Shown: positions 50,701 to 61,322 of the stretch, one piece after another
Numbering within the stretch: the stretch's first letter is position 1
Layout of the letters: every line of letters starts with the position of its first letter
Source of the DNA: Setophaga petechia
Taxonomy: Eukaryota; Chordata; Aves; Passeriformes; Parulidae
Assembly: GCA_024362935.1 (NCBI GenBank)
Contig: JANCRA010000014.1
Coordinates: 9,255,258-9,319,257 of the forward strand
Reading direction: 5' to 3'
DNA: 64,000 nt
Program-made: the position numbers and the translations under genes
The notes under the pieces: model-generated
Database searches by the model: none
Told to the model about the DNA's origin: nothing
The model's input: only the letters and a program-made list of their open reading frames with translations

Positions 50701-52730
50701 GTCTGCCAAAAAAGTCAAATCTTCAGAAAACACAAGGTTATCATATTTGCCTGATATTTGTGGGGAAGTTGTGTGTGTATGTGCACTATGGAGCACTCAT
50801 GCAGTAACCCTGATATTTCTCCAAAAGACTGAGTTTACTGTGTAGCTGATATATTGCCAAATTTCTAATTGTGGTTACCATTTTTCTGAACAAGTGTATA
50901 TGCTCACTGTAGTAAATGAAATTGATATGCTCATGTAGTAAATGAAATGTCTTTCAGAAGGCACATACATAACAAATATATGTGGAATTTTTGGACATAT
51001 GGTGACCTGTTTGGTGCTGCTGTGTGTGCATAGCTGATGTGACCTAAATACAAAATAAGTAGGGTATGTATGTACATATGTATGAATAACAGAGAGATGA
51101 TTCCCAGGGGAATTGGGAAAACCTCAGGAGACAGAGACATGCAGGGATACACTGCATAAAATCTCATGAGTAAGAATCTGTATGTTACAATTCTTAGGAT
51201 CTGAGGAGAAATAATTCATAAAAAATTCTGTAAAGGAGTTGTATGACTTGGTGGTTTCTCTGTCCAGTAACAGCTAATGTCATTATAGGTATTCACAAAT
51301 TATACCACCATCAACATTTTGTCTGTTATAAATTTCTGTGTTCACAGATGGGACCTCTAAAGAGATGTTTCCAAGTATAATTCCAGTCATAAGTCAGTTT
51401 TCGTAGTACTTGCTATAAATGTCTATTTTTGATTATACACTGCACTAATTCATTACAACATTTTTGTCAGTTTTAGACTGGGAAAATTGACAAGAAAAAC
51501 TGATTGCTTTTCACATAGTATTGGTTGCTGAAAGAGTTTCAGAACCAAATTGCACAGACATATGTCAGAGGGAAATACAATCCTGTGTACAATTTATGTA
51601 TTTCATGGTGTTGAGCGAGGAAGGCCAAGTACAGAAAACAGTGTTTTATAGGTAACCTGTAACCCTATTGATTTGAAGCATGCCAATTTTAAGAAAAGCA
51701 TCTATATGCTTGACTAATCAATATTAAACATTGCAGTTATCCTTATAAAGAATAAGCTCATTAATATTTAAACTACACATTAGCTGCATCTCCTATAAGG
51801 AGATAATTCCCCACAACTTCCATTAATTATTGCCAAATTAACATGAACTGAGAATAACTGATTGGGAATAAGTCTTTCATGTTTTAAGCCAAACCTGAGT
51901 AAAAGTGATAACAATAGTTTTAGTAACCCATTATCTGCTCATTTCAGAGTGCATCTGCTTTAAAACTGATGGAACTAAATTTTGGATTGAGGCTGGACAG
52001 TGCTGGAATTTGGACAGTTGTTCTTTTATCCTATATTGCTCTCACTTTGCCTTACTTTCCACTTGTGTGTTCTAAATGAGCCTAAATGTGAGCACCTGTG
52101 GAATAGCTGTGAACCCCCAGCACTGCAGTATTTACATTTATTTAGTACCCACTGATGTGTTTATAATCCCAAGGTGAACACACGCAGTTGCACAGAGATG
52201 TGTTGTAAGCTCGTGGTATCTGGCTGTACCAGTGAATGCTTGCTCTATAGATAGGATGTAAACTGAAGCTTTTCTCAGCGCAATGCAAATTTTATAAGCT
52301 CAGAAAACAGTTTTTGTGCAATAACGTGACAGGACAATCTGAAGAAGCACTCTGTGCTGTGTTATATTTATTTGGTTTTCATTTGAGAACATAATTCCTG
52401 CAGGGAATTCTGTTTCAGCCACAGAACGAGGCCTGTGAGCAGCTCTTCACTCTGCCTGAACGTTCCCCTGTGAATTGCTGATGGTTAGGAAAGCTCACAG
52501 TGACAGAACAGGAGACAGCAGCTTTGTGCTTAGATGACAATAGTCTGTGTCTGTGCTAACAGCAACTGGCACCATTAACTACCTACCCATAGACTGAAAG
52601 CAGAACAATTATCACTGCATGCATTAGAATGATGAAATCCACTCTGTTTCTATAGTAACAGGAGTGACAATTTATATTATGACCTTAAGAAAGTACAATG
52701 TGACCATTTCTTTTTTCTATATTTTTGCAG
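38732..52730. other. Probable intron sequence with unresolved small exons
   Basis: For the + strand model to be continuous, at least one exon entering in phase 2 and leaving in phase 0 is needed here. The segment 41845-41905 has the right phases and a strong acceptor (TTTTTGTCTTTCTAG) but a poor donor (CAA followed by GTAGAT). Other acceptor-led open frames are at 39801 (49 codons), 42890 (23 codons, phase 2, then stop; AATAAA near 43223) and 46630 (24 codons, phase 2). None is convincing alone. No repeat family or RNA gene is visible. Confidence 0.4.
39021..39035. promoter_or_regulatory. Near-consensus steroid-receptor half-site pair in a palindrome
   Basis: AGAACAGCTGGTTCT differs by one base from AGAACANNNTGTTCT. 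It lies inside the perfect palindrome CAAGAAC-AGCTG-GTTCTTG (39019-39037), and the block CTTGTAAGTCA occurs on both sides of it (about 39010 and 39033), so it may have arisen by a small local duplication. Confidence 0.25.
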
Positions 52731-52800
52731 TTTTATGAGGAGCAGCTATTCTCAGAGAAAATAATGTTTAAGATGATGAACATAATTGGCAAAGATAAAA
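52731..52800 (+). CDS. Candidate internal coding exon, hydrophilic helix-like peptide
   Basis: A strong acceptor (TTTTTTCTATATTTTTGCAG, ending at 52730) and a good donor (AAAA followed by GTAAGA at 52801) enclose 70 bp. Only phase 0 is open: 23 codons beginning FYEEQLFSEK and ending NIIGKDK plus one base. The other two phases have stops at once or soon. The peptide is charged and probably helical. It joins in frame with 56521, the next strong acceptor-led segment, giving K-SYWKKLLCRLK. It needs a phase-0 exon upstream, so it cannot follow 38731 directly. The family is not recognised, but this pair is among the better coding candidates in the window. Confidence 0.45.
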
Positions 52801-55800
52801 GTAAGATGTACTTTTCCAGTAACAGAGATGCACAACATATATATTCAAGTTGGAATGTTGATTTTGACTTGTGTTATGTAAAGACATACTCAATTTAGTG
52901 CTGTTTGAAGGGGATTCTTCTGTTTATTACAAACAATTTTAAGTGGAAGTTTTAGGAAAAATAAAGAGTAAGAGAAAATATAATGAGGACCTTGGCAAGT
53001 CAAAATTTTGTAATTGTTTGGCCACATGGTCTGGCATAAACTACCATATGAAAACCAGATGTATATTCTGAGCTTTCTTCCTAAGAAGCACATCAGAGTA
53101 TCGACCCTCTGTAAGAGATTAGTTCATGGATATGTTTATTATACTGCAGCATTCTTAAGCCTATCCAAGCTAGCATTTATTTAATTAGCTTGTTTGTTAG
53201 CAGCAGAATGCTGTGGCTAAACATCTCACTAGGTTTTGAAAAAGCTATCTTTATAGATATTTTATGAACATTATGGTATAAACCTGTCAAGAGAGAACAG
53301 TTCTTGAGTTCTTTAAACTGATTTCAGCATTCTGTTTTAGTATTGCTTTGTCTCATAATCACCTCCCTTTACAAATGATATAGCATGTGTAACTGTGCAG
53401 TCATTTAGGAACAGTTGTAATTCTTAAAACATTTAATAATTTACAACCTTCCCTCTCCCTACATACTTGTCTTGCCCAAAGCCTCTCTCCTCATTATGTG
53501 CTAAATATATAGATGTTCCTATGAGCCCCTTTGGAGCTCTGCTAGGAGTGAAGGATTATGGAATATCTAAGTTACCTACAGCTTCAGGAGTGTGACACTA
53601 ATCCCTGCCTGGTGGTATTTCCTTGGGTGTTACAGAGACAACCAGATAAAGAAAGGAGAATTTAATTGTAACTCTGTGCTAAAACATCCTGTGCAGTCAC
53701 TTGGTGCTCTTTCTTTCCACGCAGTAACTAATTGCAATATTGAATTTATAAGATTTTTTTTAAACTAAGATAAATAACTAGCCTGTATCGTAATTCCAAG
53801 AGTGTCTATAACCACGTGTTTTAGAAAAGTTTTTAACCTTCAGCACATTTATAAATTTCGTTTCCCTGTAGTAGAGCATAAAATATGGCATATTGTATCC
53901 TAATGCCTATTTCTAAGCCCTGTCCTAGATTGCTGATTTAAACTGCATTTTTGTAATGCATATGGATGTTTTAAATTCTTTTATTGTGCATCCCAGTGTT
54001 AGAAACAGGTTCTCACTACACTGGCAATTATAGTGATAAACACTGACATTTTTCTTTAAAAATGCAAATAATTTAATTTTAGATGATAAGCAAGCATTCT
54101 GTTCAAAGTCTGAAATATTCAACTATTATTAAAATATTATCTCCATTTCTAAGGGGATTCAACTGAGCAAATAAGAAAAGTTAAGTAAGAGTTAAGATGC
54201 TGAATATTTCTAGTCCAGACTTGCACATTATACATGTCGTCAGTTATATGAAAATAAATCTTGCTACTCATTAGGCAGATTTTACATCATGTGTGAATTA
54301 GGAGATTATGTGACTGTCATCTGAGCAGGCAAGGAAACTACTTAAATAGAACAGGAAGAATGAAGAAGATTGCTTTTGTTCATGTAAAAAGAGCAATACT
54401 CAAATCCACCTCACACAGTTCATCTTCTGGAGCACAAATAGAATAAAAAGCTCTGTTTAGGCACAGAATGACACTTTGTTTTCTGACTTCATGAGATCAA
54501 GTGTGGTCTCAAAACCAGAGAAGTCTGGTTACTCTGGCTGCTCATTCTTCATTTTGATTTGGATGATTCTTGTGTATGTATGTTCTCTGCTCCTCTGACA
54601 GCTCATTTCTGGGTGGAAGGAAGATTATTAAGAGAATTTGTGTGGAATGGAGAAAAAAGGAATGTAGGTTACTTATGCTGTTCTTAGAATTCCAGTGACA
54701 GGATTGATTTTACATAGTTATACACTATTTCACTTATTTTAGCTTTCTTGTTCATAGAAAATATGTAGAATTGGTCACTTGTACTTCCTTGGGGTCTTTT
54801 ATAGTTACAAAAGCTGCTCAAACCATGTAGAATTCCCCAATTATTTTTATGTTAAACATCTGAGATGACCACCTTATAAAAGCCATGTGGCAACAAAAGG
54901 AGAATTTTGTGAATGAAGAGTTAATGCTACAATTGATGTGCAAGTACTATATAAATCTTCTAAAATTCAATTAAATTTAGAATTCACAAATCAAGCTCCA
55001 GCTAATAGTAAGGTCCTTAGAAGAATAAAGGAGGTTAAATAGGCTGTGGACACTTGTGAGTACACATTCCTTGTTAAGCCATAAAGAGCTGAAGGATCAT
55101 AACAATGGTTAACAGTAAATTCTGCTCCACACACAAACATGCATCAATAAAATATTACTGTAATAATGTTAATATTACATCAACAAACAGTGCTTTGTAA
55201 TAGGAAGCAAACTGAAAAAGAGCTGTGATAAGAAAAGATAATCACTGTGTTTTATAAGGCAAAATTAACAGCTAAATATCTCTGATTTTAGTTAGCATGT
55301 ACCAGATTGACTTTATATTTTAGTGACAATTTTCTACTTGCCGAGCTTCTGTTTGTTCATGCAGTTTTTAGACTATAAAATCACTGTTTCTTAATCCCTA
55401 CATCAGCATAGCTACATGATTAAGAAATATTAAAATTTTTTTACCCACATTGATATGTGTGCAAATATATGTTGCTGTTCACTCACTGATCCTTCAAAAC
55501 TGAAACTAGTGAAAAAATTAAACTACACTTCTCTTCATGAAAACCCCTCAAGCAACTTTTCTAGTTTTGGCAAATCATAGAAAAGATCAGGGAACAGGAT
55601 TCTTTTCCAACTAGGTGCTCATTTGGAAATGAAAATGAAAAAATAGAAGTAAAGTTGATGAATGACAGCTCATTTTATTCTGCTGCAAATGTTCATCTAG
55701 GACTAATGTACACAGTATTTGCAGCTCCTTCTTCTTTGTCTTCTTGTTTGCTTAAAGAATTCTGCTCAAGATCCTGAATGTTAATACATGCCTTGAATTC

Positions 55801-56520
55801 CTATTAGTATCCTTATTTTACCTCTGCTGCTACAAAGGTTCATAAATAGTTCTGCTTTTTGGCCTGGAACTCTGCAGAGTCTGTAATGACAGACTTCAGT
55901 GATGACCAAGTACAGAGAAAGTTCAGTAAATAAAGAGCAAGGCTGTGGTTCAGTTTCCAAAAGGGAAAGGCTATATCCAGAGCATGGCTTTCAACATAAC
56001 TGGAAGTTTCCATTCTGTGGTTTTACACATATGAATTTCAAATTAAGCTTAGGGTAGCTTTGATCTGGTAAGATTTTATTAAGTGGAATCTATTTCTGAT
56101 TTTTCCTTATATCTTGGCTTCTATTCTTTAAAGAATTATTCTTAAATTTTACAAACCAATAGGAAAGTATTTTTAAAGTTAAATAATGAGAATTCCAAAG
56201 GCTAATCTCCCTATATAATCTGATTTTTACCTTTGTTCCACCATTTCTGTAATATCCTTTAAAATATTAATTTGATAGAGAAGCAAAATGTCACATACTT
56301 TGTATATGGATATGAATGTAAGTCATGTCTCCATGGCATATGGTATTCAGCTGAGCCTGGTGCAGTTGACATATGTTTAAGTACAGTCTCTTTCTGGTAT
56401 TAGGTATTTCAATTTCTTCCTTTGCATTTTCTGTAGATAAGATGACACGGGGCATTTGTAACAGTCATAGATATATATTTTTCTTGAACAAATTGTTCCT
56501 GTTTACTTAAACCTTTCCAG
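52801..56520. other. Probable intron, 3.7 kb
   Basis: This lies between the two phase-matched exon candidates. Strong acceptors occur at about 53724 and 55361, but the sequences after them stop quickly or lack donors. No repeats are identifiable. Confidence 0.4.
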
Positions 56521-56579
56521 AGAGTTACTGGAAAAAATTACTATGCAGACTGAAAACACCAGATCTCTACTGCTGGTAA
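56521..56579 (+). CDS. Candidate terminal coding exon
   Basis: A strong acceptor (TGTTTACTTAAACCTTTCCAG, ending at 56520) leads into a frame entered with two bases that completes the codon left by 52800 and reads SYWKKLLCRLKTPDLYCW followed by TAA at 56577-56579. AATAAA overlaps the stop (56578) and occurs again at 56594, which could allow a very short 3' UTR or simply be chance. A GTAATA donor just before the stop (56576) could instead continue the gene: the next acceptor, at 56773, would then add only a few codons before a stop. The basic, aromatic-rich end is not recognised. Confidence 0.4.
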
Positions 56580-56625
56580 TAAATTCAATTTGCAATAAAC
56601 TGCAGTCCAACCTGACTTACTCTGT

Positions 56626-56716
56626 TGTCCATAAATTTGTGACATCTCAAGGACTGGAAGACTTTACTCTTCTGCTGCCATTGCTTGCTGTCCTATACTG
56701 GGGGAATTTATGGACA
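56626..56716. repeat. Spaced 12-bp inverted repeat
   Basis: TGTCCATAAATT (56626-56637) is exactly complementary to AATTTATGGACA (56705-56716), with a 67-base spacer. It lies just past the candidate stop codon, so a stem in the 3' UTR is possible, but chance is not excluded. Confidence 0.5.
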
Positions 56717-57264
56717 TTTTTTGGATAAAGTATTGGTAGTCTGCTCATTGTAGTCTTCACCTTTGATTTCCAGGTTTTTGCTAGGCCACAGTTAAATCTG
56801 TGGACAGCTGCAGTGTCCAGCAGAGGCTCCTCCTTAGTTCTTTTAATCCCTCATTCTTGAGTGTGGTGAGAAACACTGGGTCCCAGAGTGGGTCCACTGG
56901 CTTGTCATACTGCAACAAATCTGGATAGCAAATCTTTCCAAAAATTAGATTCACTCCTCTAATGTTGCCATAGCAATATCAACTGCACATTCTGAAGTGA
57001 AAGTTTTTAATTTAATGTGAATAACTGAATTAGGGAAGGAGCACTTAAAAGTTTAGATACGTTCTACCTTCCTAGACATGCATAATAATAATGTACCTTA
57101 ACTTGAATCTATTTTAGGGAAAGGAATGAGAACAAAGAATTCTTTAGTGGCAGAGTATGAAGTCTTTTAATTGTGTAGTTTACAATGAGTGTCAAAAATG
57201 GAGAACACCATTTGTAAAGTTAAATTGAAACACTAAAAGAAAGTACTCAGTAATTTTGTAGCTT

Positions 57265-57306
57265 CATGAGCTATACCTCATGAGCTACTATCCTGAGTGA
57301 TAGTAG
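57265..57306. repeat. Small cluster of direct and inverted repeats
   Basis: CATGAGCTA occurs at 57265 and again at 57279. It is followed by the inverted pair CTACTATC (57285-57292) and GATAGTAG (57299-57306) around CTGAGT. It looks like local slippage or template switching. Confidence 0.6.
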
Positions 57307-60300
57307 TCTTCTGCTCTTAGATTTACCTCCTATAAATTCAGATACAGTAGAGGAGATGTGTGCAAACTATCTACCACTGCAAACAGATTCCTGATCCAGT
57401 CATGTACACTGTCTTTTATTTCCTCCTTAATCAGCTTTGTACTGTGATCAACTTTCCAATTTTTGCTTCTGCTGATGTATAGACTTGTAATGTTAAAAAA
57501 TATATACCCTTTACAAAGAAAGAAATCAGAAATGTCAGGATAAACTTACCAGATATTTAACTACCTAGTGTTTATTAAGGATGCAAATCTAAGGAGTGCA
57601 CCCAGCTGGAATGCCACAAACTCTGCTTTTATGATGGCAGGGCTGTAGGGCTTTAGTTGCTGTAAATAAGGTGGCACTGCAGTACAGTCATTGCAACACT
57701 GTGGCTGCAGTGAGAGACTGGATTACAATTTGGTTGGGGTGGTTCTGGTTTTTTAAAACTATGTTTTAAAGGAAAATGTTTTTCAAATACTTCTTCTCCA
57801 CACTGCATCAAAGATCCAGTTTAACAAGACCTGATTCATATTTAGACCTCAATATTCAATAGAGACATGTTAAAAATACATGAACTGATTGGAGCTTACT
57901 GGTTGATAGGAGTTTAGGAGACTTACTTCTTTCCTTTCTATCCTAAATGGAAACTGCTGACTTTTTAAAAAAATCTCTCCCTTTAATTGTAGACTTTGAT
58001 TGCTAACACCAGACTAAAAGTCTGGGCTTGAAATGGTAAAGTACAAAGCACAGAGTTCCAGTGATTTTTGGAAGAGTTGCCTTTTAATCTGATTATTTGG
58101 TTTCATGTTCTTTGTTCTTTGCTATTTAAAGTTTGTGCATATGGTTGTGCTCCTGCATGATCCTACAGTGGCTTTAGAACTGTTAGTGGCTGTAGTCCTT
58201 GAAGCCTAAACTGCTCTCCCTAGGGTGCAGGAGTGTCATTAGTTCAGGGCTGTGTTACTATCTCGAAATCTTTCTGCATCCTTGGATTTTTAGCTTCTAA
58301 TCAGAACTCTATCACTAACTCAAATAACACAAAGAAAATGAAGTCTTCCCCAACCCACTGATAATTGTCAGTTTATGTAGCCCTATGTACCTGGATACTG
58401 GCTATTAGATACAGATCTTCCTAATGTTTATTGTTTGTATTTAATTTGTCCATCCTAGGATGGAATGGTACATAATGCTGCTATTAAAACATGATTTCTA
58501 TATAAAATATGTTAAAAGAACTCTCATGTTGTGATGACATAACCACAAACAGAATTCTTTCATTAATAATTTGTTAGCATTTATTGCTCATGAAGAAGCT
58601 GACCTTCTTTCAGCTTCCATATTTCCCCTGAAGTTACAGGGGAAAGCATGGCATACTCTAAAGTGTCTGAATTAGAGTGTAATTCTGTTGGAAACAGAGC
58701 CTCACTGATGGGTAGTACAAGCCAGGATCTTTCTTCAAAAATAATGGAATTCAAGGGATTATGGTTTAGCCACAGCATTATGACAGGGGGAGCTTGTCTT
58801 TGGATTACATTATCCCAGCTACTATTTTGTCATTTCAAAGTCCAAACTCATTTTATTAAAGGATTGCTTTATTTTGAAGACAGAGGAAACTTCCCTCTAC
58901 CTAATGGACAGCATGTGGGTATTGGGAAGGGGAAAAAAAAAAACCTGTATTTTTGGTTTGCCACAGAGTTGTTTGCAATGGAAAACTGCCTGCAATTTCA
59001 ACATACAAATACAAGCCTGATTACTGCATTTGAGGGAAAGCTATTTTTGACAATTTAACCTCTTTGAGTGATGCAGTTGTGACCACATTATCTCAGTGGA
59101 GCCCCCTTTGTAAGGTGCTGTTGCTACCAAGATAGCTGTGGTTGCTGTGCTGGTACCTGGCTGTACTCAGAGCACCAAGGACTCCTTTTCCCTATGCAAG
59201 TGGAGCAAACCATGTTATACAGCTAGAGAATCTTATTCTAGCCTGGGTATCTACCCAGAGACAAGAAAAACCACGCTGGGAAAGAAAAAAAGGCTGTAAC
59301 TGTTTAACCACAGTTGTCTTTGCATAGCAGAGGAACTAGATATTGAAGTGTCCTTTTCCAGTCTTGTTTCTAACATGTAAAATGTTGAACTGAAATGTTG
59401 GCATGGGACATTACTATCCCAAAGTTGTCTGGCCTCACCAGTTAAAGATACCAAGCAGTGGCATAGATTTAGGAAAAATGGCTGATATGCAGTAAAAAAC
59501 AAAAATTCAGAGTTAGGATTAAAAATAAAGACAGGAAAGCATATCAAGGCATTTGGAGGCAGCCATGGCAACCATTTAATTTCTTTTTCTTTCAATTACA
59601 TTGTCATTTAAAACATTCTAGGCTTTTGACTCAGTTTATATGAAGCAGAGTTCTAAAAATTACTTTTTCTTTTCCAGAAAAATTACATTTTGTTCTATGT
59701 TCTCACTTCCTTGCCTTCATATGAAGGCAAATATAAGCACTGTTTTCCACTGACTGAATTATTTCCCTATGAGATCTTCCTTTATTTCTATTTTTAAAAG
59801 AGAAGCTCTCTTTTTTTATTCATGGAGCTTAAAAGAAATGCATGCCAATTCGTACTCAGAGATTATTTTGCATTTTGTTACAGGATTCATGCATCAAACA
59901 TCAGTGCAGCTTAAGAATACTCTGACTGCTAGATGCCTACCTAAGTGTTTCCAAGCTGTTACAAGGCATGTGAAATACAGATCTAATTTAAAGGGTTTTG
60001 TGCAACCATGAATCACAAATATAATACCTAGGTGAATCATAGATATTTATTTACAGGCCTAAAAATGCTCTTTATACTTGCCTTATGAATAAACTGTACT
60101 GGTTGCCTGGAAAGCTCCAGACCTTGAGCTGTTCAGCTTTGACCATAGGATCCACTGTGGTTTGTGATACAACCTCACTTTATGAAAGAATGAGGTTTGG
60201 AGGACTACAGCTAAACTTTATAATCTTAGTCATGTCTAATATGCAAAACATCACTGAGTTCTGAGAACTGCTGTCAGTTCTGAGTTTGAAGTTTGGCAGT

Positions 60301-61289
60301 TCCACTCAAAGCTATGTGAATTAAAATCATGGTTTGGACATAATACAGTGACACATCACAAATTAAACTAAACCATGCTGGTATTATTTTGCAAATAGTT
60401 TTAAAAGAAAAGGATAACTTAATGCCTATGACTCTCATGTGGATATTAAATTGTATTTTAGCATCAGCCTCTTAAGTTCAATTTAGTAATAAATTAAATA
60501 TCTACCTATGAATTCTGTATGAAATTTATACTTCAAGGGCCTCTTTCAGAAGCAGACCTCAGGTCTGATATAGAAGTGTTACTGTATTGATTTAAGGAAC
60601 TTTTTAAATGAATAGTGAGCTCTAGCACAAGCAGCATTTGCTTACACTTCATTACACATTTCCTGGTCTGATGTGCCATCTAGTGTCACCCTCCCCAAAA
60701 GGAGGAAAACACTGCAAAATCCTTCATCAACAGCACACTTGGAGAGTTAGGGGATTTTCTGAAATGTTGGGTGTTCAGGAATGAACTGAGCATAAACAGT
60801 AAAGAGCTAATATTTGCATTTTGTTTTTTCTGATTGTTTAATTTAATATTTTCCATGTAGTGCTCTGTTCAATAACCCTTGTTGTTTGTGGATAAACATC
60901 TATTAAAAACCTCTTTTTCCAGCTACAGCCATGCATTTTGGTGTTTATGCCTAAGGAACTGTTGATACCTGTAGCATCCTGTGTGAGAGTGCTCACTTCA
61001 GGCTATACTTACAAAGAAGTTAAATTACAAAGAGAAACAAATTTCTAAGGGCTTCTAAATGCATATAACTGGGCAGGGAAAATTGTCAATAGCCTCAGAT
61101 TTTGTAAGGATTACTCACACTATATGTTTTGTAGTGCAATGGTACATTCTTTTAATAAGCTTAATTGGTCAGTATTGACTTACTCTGCTTCCATCCTACA
61201 AACAGATGGAATTTCATGCAGTCAGGAGGTACATTATGTGTGCCTGAAGACCTGTACAAAGCTATTAATACCTGGGGTTTTTTATTCCA

Positions 61290-61322
61290 CCTCACACAAT
61301 AACTCATAGTTATTGTGTGAGG
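61290..61322. repeat. Perfect 15-bp hairpin with 3-base loop
   Basis: CCTCACACAATAACT (61290-61304) and AGTTATTGTGTGAGG (61308-61322) are exact reverse complements around CAT. The G-run continues beyond the right arm. No transposon or microRNA features accompany it. Confidence 0.9.

Noticed and set aside
56774..56864. Exon-like segment with a strong acceptor and GTGAGA donor
   Set aside because: All three frames contain stops before the donor, so it cannot be an internal coding exon; a UTR exon is possible but unsupported.
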